A DNA stretch of 31,504 bases, taken from IMG/VR virus record IMGVR_UViG_3300043409_000628, positions 1 through 31,504 of that record; one strand, given 5' to 3'. Below the pieces are notes generated by a model. It saw only the letters and a program-made list of their open reading frames with translations, did no database searches and was not told where the DNA came from. Both the position numbers and the translations under genes were made by a program. Positions 6,731 through 15,059 of this stretch are shown one piece after another. Numbering within the stretch: the first letter of the stretch is position 1; every line of letters begins with the position of its first letter. The DNA is from a virus.

Positions 6731-8455
6731 TTATGCTATCGTTGCGGCTTTTATAATATTCCTATCTAAACTTTGCGCACTTGTTACGTCCTTACTAACT
6801 ACGTAAGCCTTAATCGGCTCTTGAACTTTAGTAACTGATTGCACCTGATTTGCTAAGCTGCCACTTGTCCCAACTACATTAAATTGAGGTGCTGCGCTTA
6901 CTGGGGCTGCACTTGTTACACCCGCTGCACCTCCGCCACCACCGTTAGGCACTTGCACCGCCATTATGTTTTTAACTGCCTTAAAACCTGTTACGGATGC
7001 GGCTAAGACAGCGGGGATAGCAGCTGGAAAGCCTAATTTTACACCTTGCGATATACCCAAATAAGTATTTATTAATGCCTGTGCTATTGCAAGTGCTTTC
7101 CCTGCGGCTGTTTGTTTACCTGCCACCTCCGACAATAACCCTAAACTGTCGGAGGCTGCCTGTGCTAATTGTATTTTTGCGTTCGCCTCCTCTTGTGCTA
7201 TTTTTATTCTTGCATCTGTGTTAGCCTTTTCTAAATCGGTTTTATCCTTTTGCAGTTTGGCATCTAAACTTAATTGCTCATCATTATATTTGCTATTTAA
7301 TAAACTAATTAAATTAGCCCTTTCGGCTTCGGTATTGGTAATTTTATCAATCTCATCTAATTCTCTTTGCTTGGCTAAATCTAATTTTTGTTGTTCGGTT
7401 ACCGCCTCCCTTGTTTGTGCATTTACAACGTATTTATTTTCTAAATCCGCTATTGCCTTGTTGTGCTCTTCAATACTTTTTAACTCATCTAAATTAATTT
7501 GTTTTAAAAATGCAAGTCTATCCTCTAATTTTAGTTTTTTATCATTGTTAACTAAATTACGTTGCTCTTCAAATCCTAATTTAGTCGCTTTTAATTGCTC
7601 ACTAATTAAATTACTTTCAGCCTGAAAAGCCTCGTCCTCTTTTTGCTTTTTTATTTTTGCATCTTCGTCATCTTTAGCTTTTTTTATTTTTGCTGCCTCG
7701 TCACGTTTAAGTTGCAACTCATCTTGATGTTTTTTCTCATCCTCTTTGCGCTTTGCTAACTCCTCTTTTTGGCTTTTTGTTAATTCCTTGCTCCCGCTTT
7801 CAAATCTTTTATTTGCATCGTCATAATTCTTTGCAAATCCCGTGACTGATTTTTTAGCGTCATCCCATGCACCGCTAAAGTCACCACCTATTAATTTTTT
7901 AATAGCACTACCTAACGCCCCTATTGATTGAAACACAGCCGTTACGGCTGAATAAACAACACTAAAGGACTTTGCAACTATTGGCAAGGCTTCAACCGCT
8001 AAATTAATTAAGATGTCAAATAACGGCTCTATGACTGTATAGACTCCGTTAAATATCTGTTCCATTTTTTGCATGATTGGTTGAAACTTTTTAACAGCCT
8101 TTTCGTTATTTTGAAAAGCCTCTACTAAGCCAGCAACCAATCCGACAATTAAACCTATTATACTTGCTTTTAATGCACCGTTAAAAGAACTGAAAGTTTT
8201 TTCAGCCCCTCTAATTGCACCCCCTAACATTCCTACGGGACCCGATGCACTTTCTAAAAACCCCGCAAAGTCGTCACTACTTGCGCTTGCATCCTTAATA
8301 GCATCATCCATATCCCGTATCTGTTGGGATATTTTATTAAACTCTGCGCTACCTGCTGCCGTTGCTTTTAATTCCTTTTTTAGCTGTTTTAAATTGTTAA
8401 CAGTTGCGGGGATATTATCGTCAACCCTTAAATTTACTACCTTTTCCTCAGCCAT
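6731..8455 (-). CDS. Tape measure protein
   Basis: A 574-aa protein with a tape-measure layout. A helical N-terminus (VNNLKQLKKELKATAAG) is followed by a Gly-rich hydrophobic zone around residues 75-115 (MLGGAIRGAEKTF, then ASIIGLIVGLVAGLVEAF) and a second hydrophobic zone (PLFDILINLAVEALPIVAKSF). A long charged coiled coil spans about residues 215-430, followed by a small-residue hydrophobic segment (AIAQALINTYLGISQG, AIPAVLAASVTG) and a Gly/Ala-rich tail. It sets tail length and helps DNA cross the inner membrane. It is short for the class, which suggests a tail under about 100 nm (rule of about 0.15 nm per residue; inference). The gene before it overlaps its start. Confidence 0.9.
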   Translation of the reverse strand: MAEEKVVNLRVDDNIPATVNNLKQLKKELKATAAGSAEFNKISQQIRDMDDAIKDASASSDDFAGFLESASGPVGMLGGAIRGAEKTFSSFNGALKASIIGLIVGLVAGLVEAFQNNEKAVKKFQPIMQKMEQIFNGVYTVIEPLFDILINLAVEALPIVAKSFSVVYSAVTAVFQSIGALGSAIKKLIGGDFSGAWDDAKKSVTGFAKNYDDANKRFESGSKELTKSQKEELAKRKEDEKKHQDELQLKRDEAAKIKKAKDDEDAKIKKQKEDEAFQAESNLISEQLKATKLGFEEQRNLVNNDKKLKLEDRLAFLKQINLDELKSIEEHNKAIADLENKYVVNAQTREAVTEQQKLDLAKQRELDEIDKITNTEAERANLISLLNSKYNDEQLSLDAKLQKDKTDLEKANTDARIKIAQEEANAKIQLAQAASDSLGLLSEVAGKQTAAGKALAIAQALINTYLGISQGVKLGFPAAIPAVLAASVTGFKAVKNIMAVQVPNGGGGGAAGVTSAAPVSAAPQFNVVGTSGSLANQVQSVTKVQEPIKAYVVSKDVTSAQSLDRNIIKAATIA

Positions 8456-8592
8456 TTTATTTGTCTTTTTACTTGTCTAAACCCTATTTTAAAAGTAGTC
8501 GGTATTTGATATTTACCTTTTGCAATCTCTATACTTTCACTTTGAGCATAATGCTCGCTTGCATTTAATAACGCTAAAATATCCTTTATCAT
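8437..8592 (-). CDS. Small protein, 51 aa, between tail protein and tape measure
   Basis: ATG at 8592 overlaps the stop of the 675-aa tail protein (ATGA), and the frame stays open to TAG at 8437-8439, 19 bases inside the tape measure gene. The peptide is MIKDILALLNASEHYAQSE, then IAKGKYQIPTTFKIGFRQ and a very basic C-terminus (VKRQIKWLRKR). Overlaps at both ends and the ATGA junction make it likely real and coupled with the tail genes. No family recognised; the basic end could bind nucleic acid or the acidic tape measure. Confidence 0.65.
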   Translation of the reverse strand: MIKDILALLNASEHYAQSESIEIAKGKYQIPTTFKIGFRQVKRQIKWLRKR

Positions 8593-10616
8593 AATGTCCT
8601 AAAATCTGTTAATAAATCTAAATCTATAACTCCGCTTGTTAAGTCAGTTGTAAACGAATTAATCACATACCGCTTATCCCTAATTACCACCCTATCATTT
8701 AACTTTAAACCTGTTAAAATACTTAAAGGCAAAACCGCTTTTATATTTATTTTACGCGCTTGTTGATTGAATATATTTGATATGTAATTGCTATAATAAT
8801 TTTGAAATAATGTGTTAGACTCTAAAGAGTCGGTAAACGTACTTTGCTCAATGCCCCAGTTGATAGTATAATTAGTACCTAATATATTTGTATCTTGCCC
8901 AAAGCAATTATAATCGTTAACTAAACTTGTTGATATGCCATTGCTCAAATAATAATCTGCGCTTTGAATAGTACCATAATCGTATAATATTATCGGTTTC
9001 GGTTTATACGGTTTTAAATCAGGCTTTAATGAATAGCCGACTTGTAAATTAGTATCTGTAAATTTTTGAAATAGCAGATTTTCAAACGGTAATTTTACTG
9101 AATATTCCGAACCGTCAACACCTACATTATAAACCAAATCCCCATATTCATTTACTGATGTCGCTTTAAAGTTTGCGTTTAAAATACTCTCGCTTTTTTC
9201 GTAATTGAAGTTGATTAATTTATAGGTTGTAACCCTATCCATATTGATGTCATCCATAATAACATATTTAGTTATATCAATAACATCACCACTATTATAC
9301 CAATCTTCTAACTGTGCTATTTTAAATATCCCTGCCGTTTCTGAATAGCACGTTAAATTAAACATCTTTAATATTCCGCTAAAGAAATCTTCCGCCTTAA
9401 TATCAGGCATATAATTAGCCACGTTTAAAGTTCCGCTATTGCTTTGCGGCGCACCTGTTGAAATCGCTATATGGTTATATACTGTCAATCCACTTACAGA
9501 AGATACTACGCTAACATCGTAATAAAAAGTTGATGTATATGTTAAGGGTGTTACACTACTTATGTAAAAAGTGTATGAGCCTATCCCTTGCGCATAGTCT
9601 AAATAAATACTGTTTAAACTTGATGTCACTAAATCTAATTCCGATACCTTAGAACCGTTAAAATAAATCATAAACTTAAACGGTGAGCCAGTTGTTGTAA
9701 AAGTTATTTCAATACCTGAATTAACTAAACCTGTACCACCAAAAACCTCATCGCCAAACTCATCATAAACCCTACCACCGTCATAATTAAATTTTGATTG
9801 ATAAACCGAAAACTTATTTGCAACCTGTGGTACATCAGGATCAATCACATCAAAGTAATTGTAAAATATTAAAGTTGGTTGCGCCTGTATAGTAATTAAA
9901 CCGTCTGCATTTTTTAGCCACAAAAAAAGTCTTCCGAACCTCACATCACTTAAAAAATCGCTATCAAAAGTAATTCCTAAATCGGCTGCAATTATTTCAA
10001 ATATCCTACTAACCCTAACGGCTGGGTATAAATCACTTGTATAAATTGGAGTTGCTGAATTGCTTATATCCCAGTTAGTAGCTGTTGTTCCGCCTGTATC
10101 ATATTGCCATACGTTTCCCGATGTTATCAAAGGAAACTTAATGTCACTATTTACATCGCCTGTTACCTTATTAGCTACATTTAAACCATTATAAGTAAAC
10201 TCTATACTGGTAAAATCAAACTCACGCAATAACCTTTCATTAAAGCCCTCTTTTAACGCTATTAAACTACCAAAAAAAGTGATAGTATAGCTTTGTATTT
10301 CAAAACCGTTCTTTAATTGCGCCTTTTCTAACTGAATTTTACCTCTCCTAAATATTACGCTATCGATTTCTACGTAAGCATCCTTTCTTATCCTCGCATC
10401 GAAACCATTTTGTAAGCTATTTTCATACCAATGCCCAAAAATTAAGTTGTTTTCATGACTTGCAGGTACTGTAAAAGACTGCGAATAGTCGGTAAATACC
10501 TTACTAATATCAGATACATCCTGAACTGAACTTGTAATACTTATTTTTTCATCATTAAATAACTCAATGCGCTTATAAACTTCGCCTATATATATGTAAA
10601 TCGCTACCGTTACCAT
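8589..10616 (-). CDS. Tail tip / baseplate hub protein
   Basis: A 675-aa beta-rich protein. The N-terminus (AIYIYIGEVYKRIELFNDEKI, then SITSSVQDVSDISKVFTDYS and SQSFTVPASHENNLIFGHWY) matches a conserved opening in tail proteins of Bacteroidota siphophages. A middle part is rich in Ser/Thr/Tyr strands. The C-terminus (LNDRVVIRDKRYVINSFTTD) resembles hub domains that close the tail tube. It starts one base inside the preceding gene (TAATG-type junction) and overlaps the next one by ATGA. It probably forms the distal tail or hub on which fibres sit. No peptidase motif is seen, so cell-wall cleavage cannot be claimed. Confidence 0.7.
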   Translation of the reverse strand: MVTVAIYIYIGEVYKRIELFNDEKISITSSVQDVSDISKVFTDYSQSFTVPASHENNLIFGHWYENSLQNGFDARIRKDAYVEIDSVIFRRGKIQLEKAQLKNGFEIQSYTITFFGSLIALKEGFNERLLREFDFTSIEFTYNGLNVANKVTGDVNSDIKFPLITSGNVWQYDTGGTTATNWDISNSATPIYTSDLYPAVRVSRIFEIIAADLGITFDSDFLSDVRFGRLFLWLKNADGLITIQAQPTLIFYNYFDVIDPDVPQVANKFSVYQSKFNYDGGRVYDEFGDEVFGGTGLVNSGIEITFTTTGSPFKFMIYFNGSKVSELDLVTSSLNSIYLDYAQGIGSYTFYISSVTPLTYTSTFYYDVSVVSSVSGLTVYNHIAISTGAPQSNSGTLNVANYMPDIKAEDFFSGILKMFNLTCYSETAGIFKIAQLEDWYNSGDVIDITKYVIMDDINMDRVTTYKLINFNYEKSESILNANFKATSVNEYGDLVYNVGVDGSEYSVKLPFENLLFQKFTDTNLQVGYSLKPDLKPYKPKPIILYDYGTIQSADYYLSNGISTSLVNDYNCFGQDTNILGTNYTINWGIEQSTFTDSLESNTLFQNYYSNYISNIFNQQARKINIKAVLPLSILTGLKLNDRVVIRDKRYVINSFTTDLTSGVIDLDLLTDFRTL

Positions 10617-11695
10617 TATAAAACATTGTTAATCAGGTCAAAATTATAGTCAAATTCAATTTCGTAGTTGATATTTCTATCATTTAGGCTACTTTTTACG
10701 TCTGCATTTTGTGTTTTAATGATAACAGGTTTGTCATCTAATAAGATAGTTTCACTTAATAGCAAATCCTGTATAACACTTGAGTAGTTTTCATTTACCC
10801 AACCTGTATTAACCTTAATGCTTTTATTACCATTGATGTTGTATCGCTTCGCTTTACCTGCATATATGTCATAGTCAATATTTGGGGCAAGGGTATTGTA
10901 CTTAGTGTTTTGAGTTACTATATTACTACTCTGTGCCTTAAAGAAATACAGGTGTTGCCACCCGCCAAAACGGTTAATAAAATAACATAATGTCGGGGTG
11001 TACTTATCCTCGCATATAGGTGTAACTGTAAAAACCTTTGTGCAAGTTAATGTTCCGTCAATGTAATACCTGATAATACATTGATTACCGTTTTTATATC
11101 GATAGTTTACCCTTGTTATTGGTATATTCAAAACATACCTACCTATACTATCATAGGTATCTGTGTGTACGTGTAAGCCATTTGATAGTTGATAGTTTAC
11201 TTCTATACTATCGCCAGCACTTAAGTCCGCATATACGTTTATATTAGGTATTACCCAAGTATCCGCATAAGGGTCATTATTTAAATAAAATTGCTCAATA
11301 CTTTTATCGGATAATATCTTAAAATTATCTAAATCATTAGATTGGTTATAGCCACCTACATAATTATTATACCCACTAAACGCCACAAAATTAACGGTAT
11401 CAATTAAAGTATATGCACCTACTGTAATTTCTTTGTATTTATAAGCCACTACGTTTGCATACATAGCGGTTGTGCTATTGTCATAACTAACATTGTTAAT
11501 GAACTCAACAATAAAAGGAGTTATGTTATACGTGTTTTTAGTCTGCGTAACAGATGAAATAGGCTTGGCTAATATGTAAGTAGCTGTCGCTGGTAAAGTG
11601 CCACCACCGCCATAAATAAATAACTCTATTTTAGTGCCTATTTGTGCTGCCTCGTCTATCTCTATAAAGTATGGACTCCTTGTATTTATTATCAT
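10616..11695 (-). CDS. Tail protein, probably distal-tail/baseplate component
   Basis: A 359-aa protein starting MIINTRSPYFIEIDEAAQIG, with many beta strands and the conserved-looking segment CYFINRFGGWQHLYFFKAQ around residues 240-260. Downstream come KSIKVNTGWVNENY and a closing IEFDYNFDLINNVL. The NRFGGWQ-FFKA pattern is one I associate with tail proteins adjacent to the hub gene in Bacteroidota phages. It is co-transcribed with and overlaps both neighbours by a single base or ATGA. Function is inferred from position between the gp10-like gene and the hub gene. Confidence 0.65.
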   Translation of the reverse strand: MIINTRSPYFIEIDEAAQIGTKIELFIYGGGGTLPATATYILAKPISSVTQTKNTYNITPFIVEFINNVSYDNSTTAMYANVVAYKYKEITVGAYTLIDTVNFVAFSGYNNYVGGYNQSNDLDNFKILSDKSIEQFYLNNDPYADTWVIPNINVYADLSAGDSIEVNYQLSNGLHVHTDTYDSIGRYVLNIPITRVNYRYKNGNQCIIRYYIDGTLTCTKVFTVTPICEDKYTPTLCYFINRFGGWQHLYFFKAQSSNIVTQNTKYNTLAPNIDYDIYAGKAKRYNINGNKSIKVNTGWVNENYSSVIQDLLLSETILLDDKPVIIKTQNADVKSSLNDRNINYEIEFDYNFDLINNVL

Positions 11696-12228
11696 TATAC
11701 GTCTTTTAAATTATAACTAATTATAGTATCAACATCTTGACCAAAAGCCTTTAATAAATCCACGTCAATATACTTTTTATATCCCGATTCAAATGGTTTA
11801 GTAAAAAACAAACTCGGCTTTATTCCCTTTTGAAATATCGACCTACTGATTAAAAATGCAGTTGATTTGTAGGTTAAAAATTTGCCTGTATCTTTATCCC
11901 TGAACTGTATGCCTTTTTGCCTAACCCATTTATCAATACTATTTGTTAAGCCTCCTTTTTTACCTGTTCCTGTGCCAAATTTAAAAGGGCTGTTTGGTGC
12001 TTTAGCTGAACTTGACTTTCCACGTACTCCCTTATCCTGATACATACCATAGTCATCCATTTGGAAACCGACAAGGGTATATTTGTCATCCTCTACTATC
12101 TCACCTTTGATACTATTGTATAACTGCTTAGTATTGTTTTTACCGCTTTTGGATAGGTTGCTTCGTGATTGCTGAATAACATAATCTCTAAACCTTTTTA
12201 TAACCGCTTGCGTTTGAGTTAATTCCAT
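11695..12228 (-). CDS. Head-tail joining / tail completion protein (HK97 gp10-like)
   Basis: A 177-aa protein. The N-terminal helix (TQAVIKRFRDYVIQQSRSNL) and the segment KQLYNSIKGEIV lead into VGFQMDDYGMYQDKGVRG, which corresponds to the aromatic-x-aromatic...G motif of HK97 gp10-type proteins. A basic linker (GKSSSAKAPNSPF, GTGTGKKGG) is followed by IDKWVRQKGIQFRD and TAFLISRSIFQKGIKPSLFF. These proteins act at the head-tail interface. It lies after the tail terminator-like gene, overlapping it by one base. The assignment rests on motif memory and context. Confidence 0.72.
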   Translation of the reverse strand: MELTQTQAVIKRFRDYVIQQSRSNLSKSGKNNTKQLYNSIKGEIVEDDKYTLVGFQMDDYGMYQDKGVRGKSSSAKAPNSPFKFGTGTGKKGGLTNSIDKWVRQKGIQFRDKDTGKFLTYKSTAFLISRSIFQKGIKPSLFFTKPFESGYKKYIDVDLLKAFGQDVDTIISYNLKDV

Positions 12229-12683
12229 TAGCAGATAGTCATATCATTAGGTATAACTAAATCAAAAGTTAATGTCCAACCCGCTAACTTATTTTCAAAT
12301 CTATCTACAAACGGCTCGGCATTAGGCACTCCGATTATCTGTATGTTTTGGCTGTACAAATCACCTCTTAAAAACTCACTTGCAAATCTGTTTGCAATTG
12401 TTAACTGCGTATTTAACACATCTAATTCATTGTCATTGCTATCAAATATATTTACAACCCCTATCTTACTCTCATCCACTATGTCCATAAATAAAATACT
12501 GATATTTAACGTAATAGTATTATCAGATAGCTGTGCATTATTAGCTATTATATGACTCAATGGGAACAAGGTTTGTTTTGCTAAATCGACCTTATAAATG
12601 TCACCTACTGTAATTGTATTAATTAACCCAGTTGATGCTAAATATTCCTTAATGCTATTTATGATATAATAGTATCCTGTCAT
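12228..12683 (-). CDS. Tail terminator-like protein
   Basis: A 151-aa protein with YIINSIKEYLASTGLINTIT, GDIYKVDLAKQTLFPLSHII and TLNISILFMDIVDES, then an NTQLTIANRFASEFLRGDLY helix and FENKLAGWTLTFDLVIPNDM at the end. The pattern of one N-terminal helix, a beta sheet and a closing LAGW strand fits gpU/gp17-type tail terminators that cap the tail tube below the connector. It begins 4 bases before the stop of the upstream 83-aa frame (ATGA-type junction). Probable but not proven. Confidence 0.65.
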   Translation of the reverse strand: MTGYYYIINSIKEYLASTGLINTITVGDIYKVDLAKQTLFPLSHIIANNAQLSDNTITLNISILFMDIVDESKIGVVNIFDSNDNELDVLNTQLTIANRFASEFLRGDLYSQNIQIIGVPNAEPFVDRFENKLAGWTLTFDLVIPNDMTIC

Positions 12684-12931
12684 TTCTTGTTTATTAACTT
12701 CATTTCAATTTCTGTTTTTTGCTTTTCAAATGTCAAAAATGTTAGGCATTGATGTAATGGTAACTTTGTGACTTCATCAAATCTTCGCAACTCTCCCTTA
12801 GCAAGCGCATAGACTGAACTATACCAGCCCCAGCGTTGCCCAAATTGTGCTGTGTCGCTAAATCCTGTACTGCCTTGTTGCTCTCCAAATAGGTCGCTGT
12901 ACTGTTCACTAATTCTATTCCTAAAGTCCAA
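12680..12931 (-). CDS. Second frame of the tail assembly chaperone-like pair (probable -1 frameshift product)
   Basis: An 83-codon frame that overlaps the 225-aa gene by 190 bases in the -1 frame. It has no ATG: it opens with TTG at 12931, right at the T9 run. The peptide looks like a real protein: FGQRWGWYSSVYALAKGELRR is split by the conserved-looking WGWY motif, then FDEVTKLPLHQCLTFLTFEK and a charged end KQKTEIEMKLINKK. This resembles the T-type part of phage G/GT tail assembly chaperones and a widespread small protein of Bacteroidota phages. Expression by -1 slippage in the T run would fuse it to the first 163 or so residues of the upstream frame; a TTG start is the alternative. The next gene overlaps its stop. 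Confidence 0.7.
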   Translation of the reverse strand: MDFRNRISEQYSDLFGEQQGSTGFSDTAQFGQRWGWYSSVYALAKGELRRFDEVTKLPLHQCLTFLTFEKQKTEIEMKLINKK

Positions 12932-13419
12932 AAAAAAACCATTGCACTTAATGCGACATCTAAAGGCATAAACTCCATAACCTCGGAGTATGTTATAGAA
13001 CTAATATACGGCTCAATGGCATACTTATCCTTTTGCTTATTTACTATTGGTCGGTATAGGATAGCCATAACCCTGTGCATGTTCTTTGTATCGGTTATGT
13101 ACGTATCTAAATCGATGTACTCCCCGCTTGTTATCTCATCTAAATTAGGTATAAACCCAAATTCTAAACCACCTAAATTAAATCGGGTTATTAGTTTTTG
13201 CTTAGTTTCAAATAAAGCTAATACCCTATTTGAAATTTCATTTATATCCTTTTGGTGCATATCCTGCACGTGCTTTAAATCCACCCCGCAAAATATCTGT
13301 ATTACCTTTTGCTGTAAGAAATTATTGTCATCATTATTTTTAGCAATCTCTAAAAATTGCTGATACTGCTTCAATGTTATCTCACTTAACTTTGTCGGTA
13401 TTGTTAATTTGATTTTCAT
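12742..13419 (-). CDS. Tail assembly chaperone-like protein, zero-frame product
   Basis: A 225-aa protein starting MKIKLTIPTKLSEITLKQYQ, followed by QKVIQIFCGVDL, GLEFGFIPNLDEITSGEYID, LDTYITDTKNMHRVMAILYR and FMPLDVALSAMVFFWTLGIE. This is a conserved protein of Bacteroidota siphophages found after the terminase. With the overlapping -1 frame that starts at its T9 run it has the layout of a G/GT chaperone pair, which coats the tape measure before tail polymerisation. The zero-frame product continues 62 residues beyond the slip site (LESNKAVQDLATQHNLGNAG...), longer than in lambda G. The chaperone role is inferred. Confidence 0.72.
   Translation of the reverse strand: MKIKLTIPTKLSEITLKQYQQFLEIAKNNDDNNFLQQKVIQIFCGVDLKHVQDMHQKDINEISNRVLALFETKQKLITRFNLGGLEFGFIPNLDEITSGEYIDLDTYITDTKNMHRVMAILYRPIVNKQKDKYAIEPYISSITYSEVMEFMPLDVALSAMVFFWTLGIELVNSTATYLESNKAVQDLATQHNLGNAGAGIVQSMRLLRESCEDLMKSQSYHYINA
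12929..12939 (-). promoter_or_regulatory. Candidate -1 ribosomal frameshift site (T9 run)
   Basis: On the minus strand the run G-TTTTTTTTT-GG at 12930-12939 lies where the 225-aa frame (GTT TTT TTT TGG) and the overlapping frame (TTT TTT TTG GAC) meet. T TTT TTT fits the X XXY YYZ slippery heptamer. The -1 frame has no ATG upstream in this stretch and its upstream codons do not look coding. A sequencing indel is a less likely explanation, since both frames are open and look functional downstream. Confidence 0.55.
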
Positions 13420-13448
13420 TTGTTATATAACGTTAATATGTTCTTTTG

Positions 13449-14612
13449 TTAGTGTATGAAATATTTGCCTGAATTTTTACCAAGTCCTATCGTTTCCATT
13501 TCGTGGTATCTGAACGCATCAATAGCGTGGTTAAACATATCAATCGGCTTGTTTAAACTAGCACCTGTTTTTTTATCCTTATCCCACGCATATTTTCTGA
13601 ACTCGTTTATTAGATTTGTGCTTTTTTTAGTCACTAAATACTCGTTATCCTGTATCGTTTGTATGCCATAGTTGATACTATCTGCGCCCTTAGTAACACC
13701 ATAGGCATTAATACCATAGCTAACTAACTCCGCTATACTTTTTGGCTCTGCACTATCACAATAACAAGGTAGTTTGGTATCAATTAGTTTAGCTATTTGG
13801 CTATTTGATAACCCTTTTTGATAACATATTTCGTTTAATATCCTTTTATCATTCCATTTATACACCTCAATTATCGAAGTCGGGTCGTTCGTATATCCAA
13901 AATCTAAACCATAACCTAATAATCTCGCCTCATCAGGTATCAAATCAATCGTATGCCAGTTGTTAAATATAACACCGTCTAACATACCTACCTGTCCCAA
14001 TCCGTAAACATTCCACCAATTAGCCCAATAACTTGAGAATTTAGCTTTATCCCTTGCCTTTTCTATTTCATTTACTATTGATAGGCTTAACGCTTCATTG
14101 TCTTTGTAGGTGAGTATTATAAAATCGCTGTCACTATCGTTTATAACCTCCGTATGAACCCAAAACTCATTAGTAGGGTTATAGTCCAAGTAGATAAATT
14201 TCTTTGTCCTGATAGCTAATTGCTGATAACTTTCAAAGGTTACATTATTACACTCATTTATAAATAATATGTCACGTCTTGCGCCCCTTAGTTTATCGGG
14301 TTGGTCTGCACTAAAAAACTCAATGTAACTACCATTACGAAAGGTGTATTTTAATGAAGATAGGTTAAATTGTTCCGACTTAAATAAATCAGTCCACTTC
14401 ATTATTTTAATAAAGTCTTTGACTGCGCCACGTTTTAAATGCGGTATGCTTTCAGATACAATAGATATTTCACTTGCAGGGTTATCGCAAGCGTAGTTGA
14501 TTAACAAGGGTATAATGCTAAAGGTTTTAGAACTCGATGTCCCGCCCTGCACTACCCTTATCCGTTTTTTTAATTTAGCAATCTTAGTCTGTGCTGTCGT
14601 TTTCTGAAACAT
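13449..14612 (-). CDS. terL: Terminase large subunit
   Basis: A 387-aa packaging ATPase/nuclease. Walker A is GGTSSSKT (residues 23-30), and Walker B is ILFINE with catalytic Glu120. SESIPHLKRGAVKDF and the KLRGARRDILF region are typical of the PBSX/Terminase_3 group. The nuclease domain shows GYGLDFGYTNDP (Asp237), CYCDSAEPKSIAEL (Asp286) and NHAIDAFRYH (Asp365), a complete acidic triad. It pumps DNA into the head through the portal and cuts concatemers. Its start overlaps the small-subunit gene by 29 bases. In most phages the portal follows at once; here it is about 10 kb away. Confidence 0.95.
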   Translation of the reverse strand: MFQKTTAQTKIAKLKKRIRVVQGGTSSSKTFSIIPLLINYACDNPASEISIVSESIPHLKRGAVKDFIKIMKWTDLFKSEQFNLSSLKYTFRNGSYIEFFSADQPDKLRGARRDILFINECNNVTFESYQQLAIRTKKFIYLDYNPTNEFWVHTEVINDSDSDFIILTYKDNEALSLSIVNEIEKARDKAKFSSYWANWWNVYGLGQVGMLDGVIFNNWHTIDLIPDEARLLGYGLDFGYTNDPTSIIEVYKWNDKRILNEICYQKGLSNSQIAKLIDTKLPCYCDSAEPKSIAELVSYGINAYGVTKGADSINYGIQTIQDNEYLVTKKSTNLINEFRKYAWDKDKKTGASLNKPIDMFNHAIDAFRYHEMETIGLGKNSGKYFIH

Positions 14613-14952
14613 CTAAATCTAATTGTTTAAAAATAGGCTTTTCAAAATCCTCATTGTTATTATGCTGCATTGATAGTTTACGCAACTCCTCATCAGTTGA
14701 TAGTAACTTCATTAAACCTATCTGTAAAGCAGGTGCATCACTTTTATACCACTTAGAACGCATTGATACTTTTATATCCGTCTTTACTTTTGTTAATGCA
14801 TCCTTTATTGTTTCCAATTTCTCCAACTCAAAATTGTAAAACGTAGCAGATGTGCAAGGTAGGTATGCTATTACATCTTGAATAAAAAACAGTTTATGTT
14901 TTTCGATTGCTGCAAGTGATTGCTGTTCTAACTTTTTTTTATCGTATGCCAT
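14584..14952 (-). CDS. terS: Terminase small subunit
   Basis: A 122-aa protein directly before and overlapping TerL. The N-terminal half (LAAIEKHKLFFIQDVIAYLP, CTSATFYNFELEKLETIKDA) is helical with a helix-turn-helix-like CTSATFYNF segment. The second half has SMRSKWYKSDAPALQIGLMK and LLSTDEELRKLSMQH, a pattern shared by small terminases that follow from the ALQIGLMKLL helix. It recognises the packaging site on the phage DNA and delivers it to TerL. It is the first gene after the tRNA on the opposite strand; the 30 bases between hold the tRNA promoter. Confidence 0.85.
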   Translation of the reverse strand: MAYDKKKLEQQSLAAIEKHKLFFIQDVIAYLPCTSATFYNFELEKLETIKDALTKVKTDIKVSMRSKWYKSDAPALQIGLMKLLSTDEELRKLSMQHNNNEDFEKPIFKQLDLDVSENDSTD

Positions 14953-14969
14953 TATTATTTATTTTTTAC

Positions 14970-14977
14970 TATATTTG
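14970..14977 (+). promoter_or_regulatory. Bacteroidota-type -7 promoter element for the tRNA
   Basis: TATATTTG matches the -7 consensus TAnnTTTG of the Bacteroidota primary sigma factor. It is placed 12 bases before the first base of the tRNA, which gives a start site a few bases upstream of the mature 5' end. No clear -33 TTTG is visible. It lies between the divergently read TerS gene and the tRNA. Confidence 0.65.
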
Positions 14978-14989
14978 TTAAAATCAAAA

Positions 14990-15059
14990 GCGATAATAGT
15001 GTAATGGTAGCACACTAACTTTCCAAGTTAGAGGAGGGGTTCAATTCCACCTTATCGCT
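14990..15059 (+). tRNA. tRNA-Gly (anticodon TCC)
   Basis: The only plus-strand gene seen. The acceptor arms GCGATAA (14990-14996) and TTATCGC (15052-15058) pair in 7 of 7 positions. The D-arm is GTGT-AATGGTA-GCAC. The anticodon arm CTAAC-TTTCCAA-GTTAG has a perfect stem and puts TCC at positions 34-36, which reads GGA glycine codons. The T-loop TTCAATT is good, but the T-stem (AGGGG / CCACC) has two mismatches and the variable loop is only about 3 bases, so the molecule is slightly degenerate. No CCA is encoded. The last 45 bases overlap, antisense, the end of the Mom-like gene. A rare-codon supply function is inferred. Confidence 0.85.

Noticed and set aside
14990-15059. tRNA as a phage attachment site
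   Set aside because: No integrase or excisionase gene is visible and the tRNA has its own promoter; nothing suggests integration here.
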